Shown: one piece after another, positions 1 to 8,507 of the stretch | How positions within the stretch are numbered: position 1 is the first letter of the stretch | How the letters are laid out: each line of letters opens with the position of its first letter | From: Nostoc punctiforme NIES-2108 | Lineage (GTDB): Bacteria; Cyanobacteriota; Cyanobacteriia; Cyanobacteriales; Nostocaceae | DNA length: 54,157 bases | Assembly (NCBI GenBank): GCA_003326195.1 | Contig: LXQE01000154.1 | Location: forward strand, 23,818-77,974 | Direction: 5' to 3' | The notes under the pieces: generated by a model | Told to the model about the DNA's origin: nothing | Seen by the model: the letters and a program-made list of their open reading frames with translations, nothing else | The model's database searches: none | Position numbers and translations under genes: made by a program

Positions 1-369
1 TTAGTAGTTCGTGGTTTGAATGTACGCGACCCGGAAAAATTAATTGACAATGGTTTAAAAAAAGGTGGAAAAACCAATGTGATTATCCGCAATCAGCCTT
101 ACGGACAGATTGAAATTAAATCTATTCAACAGCTACCTAGAACAGTCAATGTTTTCCAACCGGATGGCACTGTTAAAGAACTGCCAGATCCCAAGAGCAA
201 CAATTACAGTACAGATTTTCTTTTGACTTTAGATGGCAAAGCCCAAGTTACTGAAAGTGGGCCAGTTTTGGGTAACAGTAAAGTTAAAATTGGGATGCCA
301 TTTGAGCTAGAAGGCTTTAACTACAACTTCAATGCAACTGTCATTGATATCAGATTGAAAGATAAATAG
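1..369 (+). CDS. DUF4330 domain protein, C-terminal part (cut by window edge)
   Basis: The frame is open from base 1 and stops at 367-369, so the start codon lies outside the window; the TTG at 16 is internal. The visible residues (LVVRGLNVRDPEKL, then NVIIRNQPYGQIEIKS and GMPFELEGFNYNFNATVIDIRLK) match, from memory, the C-terminal half of the cyanobacterial DUF4330 family, whose full members have one N-terminal membrane helix followed by this soluble domain. The function of the family is unknown. The gene converges on the hydrolase downstream, with a hairpin between them. Confidence 0.75.
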   Translation, partial: LVVRGLNVRDPEKLIDNGLKKGGKTNVIIRNQPYGQIEIKSIQQLPRTVNVFQPDGTVKELPDPKSNNYSTDFLLTLDGKAQVTESGPVLGNSKVKIGMPFELEGFNYNFNATVIDIRLKDK

Positions 370-431
370 TATTATCACTTTTGTGGATAATTTTCTCTAG
401 CAATCTTATTAAACATTTGGTGAAAAAGAAT

Positions 432-485
432 GTAGAGACGCGTTAGCGCTACGGGGCAAAGCCCAGTCCCATTTCGCGTCTCTAC
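432..485. terminator. hairpin between convergent genes
   Basis: An 11-bp perfect inverted repeat, GTAGAGACGCG at 432-442 and its complement at 475-485, encloses a 32-base loop. It sits between the converging DUF4330 and hydrolase genes and could end transcription from both sides, although no long T run follows either arm. The same GAGACGCG...CGCGTCTC pattern occurs inside the MITE-like element near 11697-11720, so it may simply be a dispersed repeat. Confidence 0.45.
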
Positions 486-493
486 TACTCATG

Positions 494-1390
494 TTAATTA
501 AGCAAAGGCAAAAATTTGCGAATTAACCCGATTGTCACTGCTGGCAATTCCAACTGTGGTGTTAATCCGACATCTTCCAACTGTTGAAAAAATCGGATTG
601 CTTGAGGATTGATTTCGGCAAGGCGGCGACCAATTGAGGGCCCTGTAAATTCTGACTTTTGTCCCCAAATAATTGCGGTGGGAATGGTTAATTGTTGAAT
701 GTAAAGGGATAAATCAAAGCACAAATCGCCACGAACAAACGACAGTGCTGCATACTCAGCATTAGGCTGTTGGGCGGATTCTAGATAAGCATCTACAATT
801 TCTTGGTAGACTCGATTGGATTGAGCAAATTGCCGTTGTTCTAAAAAGCTGCGAATACCACCACTAGTAGCAATTCCAGTGCTGTAAAGTAAACGATCGA
901 CAACGGGAACGCTAACTAACTGGGCAAAAAAACTCCGGGAGTAGTCTTCGCCAAAGTCAGAAAGTCCGGCGGGGGTGGTAAGAATTAAAGACTTGAATAA
1001 ATCAGGACGATCTGCTGCTACCCGAATTGTAAATGCTGCGGTCAAAGAAGAAGCGATCGCTGTTACTGGGCCAGTACAAGTCTGCTCGAAAAACTCCCGA
1101 ATCGTGGTCAAATAATCCTCAATATTATAACTCCGTGCTGGATGTTCAGACCTACCCCAACCGAGCAAATCTGGCGCAATAACCCGATATTCAGCCGCAA
1201 AAGCCGGATAAACTTTTGACCACTCATAAGCAGAAGACCCACCACCAAAGCCGTGCAGGAATACCAAAGTTTCCCGATCGTCTTTGGCAGTCAGATCATC
1301 CTGCCAAGGTGTTCTAGCAGCGGTATAATATACCATTCTACCTAGTGAGGTATCTATAGAGCGTTGTTCAAATCCTAGTGGTTGAAACAT
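494..1390 (-). CDS. alpha/beta-fold hydrolase-like protein with degenerate catalytic triad
   Basis: A 298-residue alpha/beta hydrolase fold protein. I chose the ATG at 1390 (MFQPLGFEQ); an in-frame TTG at 1429 would add 13 residues unlike the family. The oxyanion segment LHGFGGG (45-51) and APDLLGWGRS (72-81) are canonical. The nucleophile elbow reads A-S-S-L-T (113-117), so Ser115 is kept but the flanking glycines are lost. The usual acid in WGxxD reads WGQKS, and the usual catalytic His near the C-terminus is replaced in DVGLTPQLE (Leu276/Thr277). A non-enzymatic or altered role is therefore likely. It stands alone and converges on the DUF4330 gene. Confidence 0.75.
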   Translation of the reverse strand: MFQPLGFEQRSIDTSLGRMVYYTAARTPWQDDLTAKDDRETLVFLHGFGGGSSAYEWSKVYPAFAAEYRVIAPDLLGWGRSEHPARSYNIEDYLTTIREFFEQTCTGPVTAIASSLTAAFTIRVAADRPDLFKSLILTTPAGLSDFGEDYSRSFFAQLVSVPVVDRLLYSTGIATSGGIRSFLEQRQFAQSNRVYQEIVDAYLESAQQPNAEYAALSFVRGDLCFDLSLYIQQLTIPTAIIWGQKSEFTGPSIGRRLAEINPQAIRFFQQLEDVGLTPQLELPAVTIGLIRKFLPLLN

Positions 1391-2125
1391 AAGTCTTTTT
1401 TTGTTGACTGTAGTGATTCGTTGGCACAAGTAATATAAAATACCTGAGAGGCAAGCACAGGAAGAGAAGATTTGATAATTTATCGTAAATTAAAGGGTTT
1501 AAGAACCTGCAATCTACATGTAGCACCCATTTCAGTCGGGGTTTAAATCCCCGTCTGAAATGTCTTTAATTTTGAATTTTGAATTTTGAATTTTGAATTG
1601 TTAATCGCCTCCCCTTTCGTCACCCTAAATGTTTACTGCATTCAGTGCTGAGTAAATTAAAAAGCACTTAATATTTGTGTACTTAGTAAGAGCAACGTCC
1701 CTTGTAGGCAGTCTTTTAACTCAGCACTCTTCATGTGTCTAGTTCAAACTTCCCACTCATTGTTATTATCAGCGAACCAATCACTCTCAGACTTCTCACT
1801 AGCGTCAGATTAAGTAGATATAAAATTACTGGATTACTTGTAAAGATTTGGTGCTTTTTTTCATAAAAATAAAGTAACTGAACGTTGAAATTACTGTTCT
1901 ATAAGGGTTTTTCATGGTAGCGAGGATCGCCCCAGCGTGAATCCAACATAAGTTTTTATGGTAGTCTATCAAAAAACCGATAAATAATTTTGACCGTCAA
2001 CATGTCAAAAATAGTTAAAACGCTTATTTTAATAAGCTGTTAATTCTACTTATATATGTAGAAACAATAGCTTTTGATGTATAACTAATCTGATTTTTGT
2101 CTAAGTAATAGTAAGGCGGGATGTC
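1391..2125. other. intergenic region between divergent genes
   Basis: This 735-base, AT-rich stretch separates the hydrolase gene (minus strand) from the gene at 2126 (plus strand) and should hold both promoters. It contains a 35-base palindrome (1528-1562) and a run of about four TTTTGAA heptamers (about 1569-1599). I found no plausible additional coding frame or RNA gene in the rest. Confidence 0.5.
1528..1562. repeat. 35-bp near-perfect palindrome
   Basis: The arms CATTTCAG and CTGAAATG enclose a second stem CGGGG/CCCCG around TTTAAAT; base pairing holds at all positions except 1536/1554 and 1542/1548. It is not next to a stop codon, so it is more likely a dispersed REP-like palindrome than a terminator. 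I recall similar CGGGG-TTTAAA-CCCCG palindromes in other Nostoc genomes, but cannot count copies here. Confidence 0.6.
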
Positions 2126-2710
2126 ATGGTAAAGCAGGCTACTCTTCAATCAAATAAACTACCAACGATTGAAGACGCTAAATTTGCGCTTGACAACTTG
2201 AATATACAAAACGAAATTAAAGCTTCAGCTAGGCGGAGTCAGGTCGAGCCAGTTTTTGATGCTGCCAAACTAACTGTACCTACTTGTATTTGTTTAGACT
2301 TAGAAGACTTGAAGTGTTTTGAAGCAGTAGAGCGTCAATATGAACGTTGGGGAGTCATTTTTCACAATTCTCTAGCAATACAGCCATCAAATCCGGCATT
2401 TCCAACCTATTCAGGGCTAATAGTCTTAATGGGAGCGCCCAAAAGCGGATTTTTAGAAGCTACTTTCTTGCGTCCAGTGAACTCGGTTAGCGCCTTTGTC
2501 ACTAGTTCGCAACGGCTAGTGCTTTCCGCCTACGATCGCGATCGGCAACTACTCGCTCAAACTGCACTACCAAGCTCTAATCTTGCCAATTCCGACTCGC
2601 CAATTTCCCCCAATACCTTATTATCTATAAATGTGAATAACATTTACAGCGTTACCTTTTGTACTTTTGATGGGCAATTCACCCTTGATAACTTTCGTTT
2701 TTGTCTTTAA
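2126..2710 (+). CDS. conserved protein of unknown function, beta-sandwich-like C-terminal half
   Basis: A 194-residue protein with no signal peptide or membrane segment. The first 60 residues are polar. From about residue 95 the sequence alternates like a beta sandwich: GFLEATFLRPVNSVSAFVTS, LVLSAYDRDRQLL, NTLLSINVNNIYSVTF and FDGQFTLDNFRF. That last pattern is common in secreted cyanobacterial and PEP-CTERM proteins with lectin-like domains, but no sorting signal is present here. It starts at an ATG after GTAAGGCGGGATGTC. The function is not recognised. Confidence 0.55.
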   Translation: MVKQATLQSNKLPTIEDAKFALDNLNIQNEIKASARRSQVEPVFDAAKLTVPTCICLDLEDLKCFEAVERQYERWGVIFHNSLAIQPSNPAFPTYSGLIVLMGAPKSGFLEATFLRPVNSVSAFVTSSQRLVLSAYDRDRQLLAQTALPSSNLANSDSPISPNTLLSINVNNIYSVTFCTFDGQFTLDNFRFCL

Positions 2711-2896
2711 GTAAGACTTACGTATAAGATGCCCTTGCTCTGAGCGATTGAAAATGGTATGTTAATTGGCGCTGTGCTGTATTAGTCTACTATCCGTCTA
2801 TAAAATCGGGCATTTTATGCTTTGAGCCTTCATTCTTCCTTCATCCATAGTAAAACTTATACAATAGGTAATTTCATAATCAAGTAGGTAAACACT

Positions 2897-3670
2897 GTGG
2901 CACAGGCTTCGTCTTCTTGGCAGCAATTGATCAACCAAATCCCCAACTGGAACTGGTCGCTTCCAAAATTCAAGACAAAGGGAGCCATAAAGCAGCAAAC
3001 ATTTAAACGTTTCTCTGGCCCTGGGGGCTTTCTTGGGTTCCTGACAATTATCATTGCCATGTTGTTATGGAACTGGAAACTGCTACTGGCTCTCTTAATC
3101 GGCATTGGAGTAATGGTATTGGTTTACTCAATGCAAGAGTGGGACTGGCAATTGCGCTGGTCAAAAATACGTAATTTCTTAAATAGTTCAAATCGTCGGT
3201 TAGTTTTAGCAGTCATCAGTGGTGGTATTGCTACTGTCAGCACTTACATGGCAGCGGCAATATGGGTTGATTCTCACAGTCACTGGATTGCTGCTGGTGC
3301 GATCGCCCAAGGTGTGGGAACCCTGTTAACTTTAATTTTATTGGTATGGCAAATTGTCAACTTCTATGAAAATCGAGAAGAAAACCACCTCGATCGGTTG
3401 TTGATGAATTTAACAGAAAAAGATCCATTGAAGCGGTTGATTGCTCTAGGTCAACTAAGTAAATTCATCAGTCGTAAGCGAGTTGATTCTTCAGTGCAGC
3501 AAGATATTGTCCAATGCTTGCAACTCCTACTCAGTCGAGAGGAAGAAGTTGTAGTGCGAGAGGCAGCTTTTAAGAGTTTACAAGCCTGCGATCGCCTACA
3601 AGTGCTACCCCTCAAAACAGCAGTACCTTTCGTACCCGTATCAGCAAAAGTCAAACACCACGTTTATTAG
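2897..3670 (+). CDS. membrane protein with C-terminal armadillo/HEAT-like helices
   Basis: A 257-residue protein that starts at GTG (MAQASSSWQQ). Three or four hydrophobic helices lie at about 50-82 (LTIIIAMLLWNWKLLLALLIGIGVMV) and 100-153. A soluble C-terminal part (about 165-235) has paired helices of the HEAT/armadillo type, including DPLKRLIALGQLSKFI and EEEVVVREAAFKSLQAC. This layout fits an inner-membrane scaffold protein, but no partner is encoded next to it. The assignment to an 'armadillo-type' cyanobacterial family is from general resemblance only. Confidence 0.65.
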   Translation: MAQASSSWQQLINQIPNWNWSLPKFKTKGAIKQQTFKRFSGPGGFLGFLTIIIAMLLWNWKLLLALLIGIGVMVLVYSMQEWDWQLRWSKIRNFLNSSNRRLVLAVISGGIATVSTYMAAAIWVDSHSHWIAAGAIAQGVGTLLTLILLVWQIVNFYENREENHLDRLLMNLTEKDPLKRLIALGQLSKFISRKRVDSSVQQDIVQCLQLLLSREEEVVVREAAFKSLQACDRLQVLPLKTAVPFVPVSAKVKHHVY

Positions 3671-3733
3671 TCATTTGTCTTTTGTCCTTTGTCCTTTGCA
3701 AATGACCAATGACTAATGACTAATGACTAATAA
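3671..3733. repeat. short tandem heptamer repeats between convergent genes
   Basis: Tandem units of TTTGTCC on the left and AATGACT/ATGACTA on the right fill the space between the stop of the membrane protein gene and the stop of ftsE. The two halves are partly complementary (TCATTTGTC against CAAATGACC) and could fold into a hairpin acting as a shared terminator. Confidence 0.6.
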
Positions 3734-4480
3734 TTATTTTCGAGACAACGTTCCATTGCGAACTTGCACTATCGGATGATTGCACCTGCGTACCAATTGC
3801 TCATCGTGGGTGGTGACAATTACCGTAGCCCCAAAGGAATTTAACTTCTGGAGAATCTGGATTACTTGCCAGGAATTATCTGGATCGAGATTTCCAGTAG
3901 GCTCATCGGCCAACAGTAGGGGTGGTGTACCAACGATCGCACGGGCAATACTCACCCGCTGTTGCTCTCCTCCAGACAGTTGATCTGGAAAGCAGTCAGC
4001 TTTACTCAGTAAACCTACCAGCTTTAAGGTTGGTTCTAAACGTCGTTGAATTTCTTTACGGGTATACCCTTGAGCTTGCAGCACAAAAGTGACATTTTCT
4101 GCTACTGTCCGTTGGGTAATCAGTTTGTAGTCTTGAAACACAATACCAATTCGTCGCCGCAATAATGACAAGCGATCGCCCCGCAAATCCGCTACATTAC
4201 ATTCATCAACAATTACTTCTCCCTGTGTAGGCAACTCTTGGCCATACAGCAGTTTCAAGAGCGTTGATTTACCAGAACCACTTGGCCCCGTGATAAACAG
4301 AAATTCTCCCTTTTTTACCTCAAGGTTTGCATTCAATAAAGCGTGAGTACCGTTAGCATAAGTCTTGGTTACAGATTGCAATTGTACCTTTGTAGTAGTA
4401 TTACTACCGTGCTGTTGAGTTTCACTGTCCTCTCCGCGAACGGAAAAGTCTTTCTTAACTGGAGTTGTTAATACTGGCAT
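3734..4480 (-). CDS. ftsE: FtsE-type ABC transporter ATP-binding protein
   Basis: A 248-residue ABC ATPase. In order: Walker A GPSGSGKST, Q-loop IVFQDYKLI, signature LSGGEQQRVS, Walker B LLLADEPTGNLD, and H-loop TTHD. Spacing and the sequence ...FQDYKLI...TVAENV are those of FtsE, which with the membrane protein FtsX governs peptidoglycan hydrolysis at division. About 30 extra polar residues precede the domain. FtsX is not adjacent, so the pair must be split in this genome, as in many cyanobacteria. The alternative, another LolD/MacB-type ATPase, is less likely because of the DYKLI motif. Confidence 0.8.
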   Translation of the reverse strand: MPVLTTPVKKDFSVRGEDSETQQHGSNTTTKVQLQSVTKTYANGTHALLNANLEVKKGEFLFITGPSGSGKSTLLKLLYGQELPTQGEVIVDECNVADLRGDRLSLLRRRIGIVFQDYKLITQRTVAENVTFVLQAQGYTRKEIQRRLEPTLKLVGLLSKADCFPDQLSGGEQQRVSIARAIVGTPPLLLADEPTGNLDPDNSWQVIQILQKLNSFGATVIVTTHDEQLVRRCNHPIVQVRNGTLSRK

Positions 4481-4640
4481 TGTTAAACTTTCCTCATACC
4501 CACAACCAAACAGTTTGCCTGCTTAGATGTGACATTCTCCCCAAAATAAGGATTCCCAGGTTTCGCCTGGGAATTTAAATTTCAACAAAGAAAATTTAAA
4601 ATTTTTTCAAGACTTTAATACTAACTAAGTAAGAACACTC

Positions 4641-4766
4641 AGAATTGGGCATTGGGCATTGGGCATTGGGAATTGGACACGGGGACAGTCTTACACAGAG
4701 ATAGTATTTGACTTTTTTTGCGTCGTCACGTCTCCTCATCCCCATGCCCCATGCCCCATGCCCCAC
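4641..4766. repeat. heptamer tandem repeats in opposed orientation
   Basis: Four to five units of GGGCATT lie at about 4645-4672 and, 70 bases on, units of CCCATGC lie at about 4741-4765. The two arrays are near-complementary and could pair into a long imperfect hairpin downstream of the GT26 gene, which ends at 4769 on the minus strand. Such short tandemly repeated repetitive sequences are typical of heterocyst-forming cyanobacteria. Confidence 0.7.
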
Positions 4767-4768
4767 TC

Positions 4769-5524
4769 TTAACTAATTGCACCCCTAGCTGTCAAACGAT
4801 AAACAAACGCTTTCACAGCAAACGCTGGCAAAGCCAACATCCGCCGCCAGCGCCAAGGTTCTTGATAAAGGCGATACAACCATTCCAAATTATTATTTCC
4901 TAACCAGGCGGGAGCGCGAGTTTTAGTTCCCGACCAAATATCAAAACTGCCACCAACGCCAATCCAAATTGCTTGGGGACACAAATGGCGGTTTTCGGCA
5001 ATCCATAACTCTTGACGTGGCACTCCCAAACCAACAAAAATCACTTGTGGCTGCAATTGAGCAAGAGTTTCTCGCAATTGTGCTTCTTCTTCTGGGGAAT
5101 GGTAGCCTGAGTGAGTGCCGACTATATTCAAATCTGGAATTTGCTGCTGCCAAAAATCTGCCGCATTTGCTGCTACTCCAGGCGCTCCTCCATAGAAAAA
5201 TATCTTTGTCCCTGTCTTCTGTTGCCCAAGCGCTTGCAAAAGTTTTTCTGCTAATTCAATCCCTGGAAAACGCTGCACTTTTTGCCATAACAGCCATCGT
5301 AAATACAGAACCACCCCAGCTCCATCTGGAATCACCAGTTCAGCATTTTTAATTACCTGAGCTAATAATTGATTTCGCTCTGCCTGCATAGTCATTTCTG
5401 CATTGAGCGTTACGACATGAGTTCCTCTGCCTGTGTGCAGGCATTCTAACAACCAGGCTGGATAGTCAGCCATCACATGAACTGGTATTCCCAACACTGA
5501 AAATGCTTGATTGCCGTTAGACAT
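4769..5524 (-). CDS. WecB/TagA/CpsF family glycosyltransferase (GT26)
   Basis: A 251-residue GT26 enzyme. Family members transfer N-acetylmannosamine or a related sugar from its UDP form to a lipid-linked acceptor during surface polysaccharide assembly. Diagnostic segments are THVVTLNAEM near residue 35, IPDGAGVVLYLRWL, KIFFYGGAPGVA, VGLGVPRQELWI and VGGSFDIWSG. Length is normal. The C-terminal RLYQEPWRWRRM is the usual basic, membrane-facing tail. It is not next to other sugar genes, so the polymer it serves cannot be inferred. Confidence 0.85.
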   Translation of the reverse strand: MSNGNQAFSVLGIPVHVMADYPAWLLECLHTGRGTHVVTLNAEMTMQAERNQLLAQVIKNAELVIPDGAGVVLYLRWLLWQKVQRFPGIELAEKLLQALGQQKTGTKIFFYGGAPGVAANAADFWQQQIPDLNIVGTHSGYHSPEEEAQLRETLAQLQPQVIFVGLGVPRQELWIAENRHLCPQAIWIGVGGSFDIWSGTKTRAPAWLGNNNLEWLYRLYQEPWRWRRMLALPAFAVKAFVYRLTARGAIS

Positions 5525-5679
5525 AGCCTATTCTTAAGTAATACTCACACCAGATTTTGCATGAATGTTAAGTTTATCAAATTTTTTTATATTAGAACTT
5601 AGGCAAAAGAGATTCCCCTTTGCCCTGCAACGAGAGAAAGCATAATTAAACTAAATAGACATAAGAGTGAACAAGAATG

Positions 5680-5706
5680 TATATACGTAGCAGTGCTACG
5701 TATATA
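5680..5706. repeat. perfect 12-bp inverted repeat, 3-base loop
   Basis: TATATACGTAGC (5680-5691) pairs with its exact complement at 5695-5706 around AGT. It lies between two divergent genes. It could be an operator-type palindrome, a cruciform, or the left-end hairpin of a small IS200/IS605-derived element whose right end would be at 5842-5903. Confidence 0.65.
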
Positions 5707-5841
5707 TAAGGGTTTTACATAACACATAATTAATTTCACTCCTCTGTCTATTAATCTTGGGCGCTTGTACTTGGGCTGAACTAGTCCAACTTTTATTGTT
5801 ACAGTGTAATATTCACTCAGTATAAAACGCTCAACTCGCAA

Positions 5842-5903
5842 CTCTGGTTCCGGGAATAGAAGCCCCCACTATACTGCTTGCAGTTAGTGTGGGAGTATGT
5901 CAC
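5842..5903 (+). mobile_element. IS200/IS605-type right end or omega-RNA-like remnant
   Basis: A long hairpin at 5863-5893 (CCCCCACTA, one unpaired base pair, ACTGC / GCAGT, then TAGTGTGGG with one mismatch) is preceded by GGAATAGAAG and followed by GAGTATGTCAC. From memory, GAAGCCC...GTGGGAGTATGTCAC is the usual right end of cyanobacterial IS200/IS605-family elements, which doubles as the 3' end of the TnpB guide RNA. No tnpB gene remains nearby, so this would be a deleted or non-autonomous copy. The recognition is from memory and needs an alignment. Confidence 0.4.
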
Positions 5904-5947
5904 GAAACTCGACTTTATGGTTATAGTGTAACGGGCTGAAGTTGGCT

Positions 5948-6667
5948 ATGAGTAAAATTCGTATCGCTCTGATTGAAGACCATGACCTAACTCGTGTGGG
6001 TATTCGTACAGCACTACAGCAAAAGGATGAAATTGAAGTTGTAGGTGAAGCTGCTAATGCTGCTGAGGGTCTAAAAATGTTAAAAATGCTACAACCAGAT
6101 ATTGCCATTGTCGATATTGGTTTACCAGATAAAGATGGCATTGAGTTAACACGGGAGGTAAAATCTACTACTAATGGCCAGCAGCTACTTACAAAAGTGT
6201 TAATTTTGACGCTGCGGGATAACAAAGAAGCGGTGTTGGCAGCTTTTGCCGCTGGTGCAGACTCTTACTGTATGAAAGATATCAAATTTGATAATTTGCT
6301 GGAAGCAGTACGAGTAACTTACAATGGCAACGCCTGGATCGATCCAGCGATCGCTCGGATTGTATTACAACAAGCGCAACAAAATCCTCAAAAGTTGGAA
6401 TCGGCTTTGGTCGATTCCAAGACTATTGCTCCTAACCCAGATTCTTTTGAGAATCTGGAAGGAATTCAACCTTACACCCTGACAGAAAGGGAATTGGAAG
6501 TGTTACAGTTGATTGTCGAAGGTTGTAGTAATGCAGTAATTGCGGAAAGACTTTACATCACAGTTGGCACTGTTAAAACTCACGTTCGCAATATTTTGAA
6601 TAAGCTATGTGCCGATGACCGTACCCAAGCAGCAGTCCGCGCCTTGCGTTCTGGGTTAGTTGGATAA
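5948..6667 (+). CDS. NarL/FixJ-family response regulator
   Basis: A 239-residue two-domain regulator. The receiver domain (about 1-125) shows the acidic pair ED (IALIEDHD), phospho-acceptor Asp in DIAIVDIGLPDKDG, a Thr in LILTLRD, and Lys in YCMKDI. The LuxR-type helix-turn-helix is at about 175-239 (LTERELEVLQLIVEGCSNAVIAERL split by TVGTVKTHVRNIL). I chose the ATG at 5948 (MSKIRI) over a TTG two codons earlier. No histidine kinase is adjacent. The next gene, 163 bases on, is a REC-GAF-PP2C phosphatase on the same strand, so the two may act in one signalling chain. Confidence 0.9.
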   Translation: MSKIRIALIEDHDLTRVGIRTALQQKDEIEVVGEAANAAEGLKMLKMLQPDIAIVDIGLPDKDGIELTREVKSTTNGQQLLTKVLILTLRDNKEAVLAAFAAGADSYCMKDIKFDNLLEAVRVTYNGNAWIDPAIARIVLQQAQQNPQKLESALVDSKTIAPNPDSFENLEGIQPYTLTERELEVLQLIVEGCSNAVIAERLYITVGTVKTHVRNILNKLCADDRTQAAVRALRSGLVG

Positions 6668-6830
6668 ATTTAATTTTGGTGTGGATCAATTGAGGATAAT
6701 CAAGGGAAACTCATAACTTTGAAAATATAACTTTTCAAAGTGAATGGCTTTTCTGATTTTCCGTTATTTATTAGGTGGGATAAACATTATACTATCTCGC
6801 CATTCAAATATATGAAAACAAAAGTCAAAT

Positions 6831-8504
6831 ATGGCTGAGATTGGGACGGAAAAACTTAAGCTCATGGTGGTAGATGATGAGCCAGATAACTTAGATTTAC
6901 TCTACCGCACTTTTAGGCGAGATTTTCAAGTATATAAAGCCAATCATGCCTTTGGTGCTTTGGAAATCTTGGATCAATTTGGCGAAATGGCGGTAATTAT
7001 TTCTGACCAAAGAATGCCAGAAATGAATGGGACTGAATTTTTTAGTCGCACTGTAGAACGCTTTCCAGACACGATTCGGATTTTGTTAACTGGTTTTACT
7101 GATGTCGAAGATTTGGTAGATGCGATTAACTCCGGTCAGGTATTCAAGTACATTACCAAACCCTGGAATCCAGAACGGCTGAGAGGGTTAGTTGAGCAAG
7201 CCACTGATACGTATCGCTTAGTTAAAAAGCGCACCCAAGAGTTGCGTCGGGCCCTACGGCGAGAATCTTTGTTTAATGCGGTAACAACAGCAATTCGGGA
7301 ATCTTTAGACTACGATAGTATGCTGCAAAAAATTGTCGCAACTATTGGAGAAACATTTGAAGCTAGCAGTTGCTTGCTCAAACCAGTAGAGGGCGATCGC
7401 CTCACACAAGACGAGTTTTTCTACCACGATCCGAAATCCGATGTATTAGATTCCTTCTTCGACTCCAGTGTTTTAATCGAAAAGGTGCTGGAAACCCGTC
7501 ATTATCAACTTGCTCAAGATATATATAACGGTAATCCTAGTCACCACTTAGTTGTGCCACTTAGCTACCATCAGCATCTGTTGGCTGTGCTGACCCTCCA
7601 CCAATGGGGACGCGATCGCCCTTGGGAAGACGAAGACATCCAACTAATTGCAGGTGTTGCTGAACAAGCAGCATTAGCTCTCTCCCAAGCAAAACTCTAC
7701 CAACGCCTTCAAGAAAAGCAACAGCAGATTCACACTGAGTTAGAGGTGGCTCGCCAAATTCAATACAACCTGCTACGCCAAAGTTTACCTGACATTAAAG
7801 GTGTGAAGGTACAAGCTTGCTGCTATCCAGCGCGAGAAGTAGGAGGCGATTTTTTTGAAGTTTTTGTCCATCCTAAAGGCGACTTGTGGTTAGCAGTGGG
7901 TGACGTTTCTGGCAAGGGCGTCCCAGCAGCTTTATTTATGGCTAGTATTATTTCAGTTTTGCGCCGAGAATTATCTCAAGAGACACCAGCAGAGCCTAAT
8001 GTGGTTATGCAGAACCTCAACCACGCTCTCAGTGAAGATTTAATTAGCAACAATTATTTTGTCACTCTTGTTTTAGCTTGTTATACCCCTAGCACTAAGG
8101 AACTGGTCTACACTAATGCCGGTCATATTTACCCAATATTATGGTCACGGCAAGGTGCTTTAGCCGAAAATCCCAATTACTTGAAAGTTCGCAGCGTTCC
8201 TTTGGGGATTTTGCCTAAGTGGCAGGCACAGTCTGGTCGCTTGGTTCTCGCTGCTGGAGACACATTGTTACTAGCCAGCGATGGAATTACAGAAGCAATG
8301 GTATCAAATAATCCTGATTCAACAGTAAAAACTGAGGCTGGGGTTGAGTCAGTGAACCGTTCGATGCTGAATCAAGATGGTCTTTGGCAACTCTTACAAC
8401 AAGAGCAACAACCACTTTCTCTTAACCATTTACTAGCTCGCATTCAGGCAGATAATCACGTTCAAGAAGACGATCAAACTATACTTTCACTGGAGATTTT
8501 GTAA
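6831..8504 (+). CDS. REC-GAF-PP2C (SpoIIE/RsbU-type) protein phosphatase
   Basis: A 557-residue three-domain protein. A receiver domain (10-130; VVDDEPDNLDLL, ISDQRMPEMNG with the phospho-acceptor Asp, LLTGF, YITKPW) is followed by a helical linker, a GAF domain (about 150-290) and a SpoIIE/RsbU-type PP2C phosphatase (about 325-557) with VGGDFFEVF, GDVSGKGVPAALFMA and LASDGITEAM metal-binding segments. Family members dephosphorylate STAS anti-anti-sigma proteins under control of an input domain. The RsbW-like kinase gene begins three bases after this stop, so the two are translationally coupled and form the kinase/phosphatase half of a partner switch. No STAS gene is in the window. Confidence 0.9.
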   Translation: MAEIGTEKLKLMVVDDEPDNLDLLYRTFRRDFQVYKANHAFGALEILDQFGEMAVIISDQRMPEMNGTEFFSRTVERFPDTIRILLTGFTDVEDLVDAINSGQVFKYITKPWNPERLRGLVEQATDTYRLVKKRTQELRRALRRESLFNAVTTAIRESLDYDSMLQKIVATIGETFEASSCLLKPVEGDRLTQDEFFYHDPKSDVLDSFFDSSVLIEKVLETRHYQLAQDIYNGNPSHHLVVPLSYHQHLLAVLTLHQWGRDRPWEDEDIQLIAGVAEQAALALSQAKLYQRLQEKQQQIHTELEVARQIQYNLLRQSLPDIKGVKVQACCYPAREVGGDFFEVFVHPKGDLWLAVGDVSGKGVPAALFMASIISVLRRELSQETPAEPNVVMQNLNHALSEDLISNNYFVTLVLACYTPSTKELVYTNAGHIYPILWSRQGALAENPNYLKVRSVPLGILPKWQAQSGRLVLAAGDTLLLASDGITEAMVSNNPDSTVKTEAGVESVNRSMLNQDGLWQLLQQEQQPLSLNHLLARIQADNHVQEDDQTILSLEIL

Positions 8505-8507
8505 GTC

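Larger units (their letters stand above)
5525..5947. other. intergenic region with two hairpins
   Basis: About 420 bases separate the GT26 gene (minus) from the response regulator gene (plus). The stretch holds a perfect 12-bp palindrome at 5680-5706 and, just before the regulator gene, a long hairpin resembling an IS200/IS605 right end (5842-5903). Both divergent promoters must lie here. No protein-coding frame looks credible. Confidence 0.5.

Noticed and set aside
4969..5352. 127-codon plus-strand frame
   Set aside because: Antisense shadow of the GT26 gene.
5599..5841. 80-codon minus-strand frame
   Set aside because: Spans the palindrome and AT-rich intergenic sequence; no motif and no ribosome-binding site.
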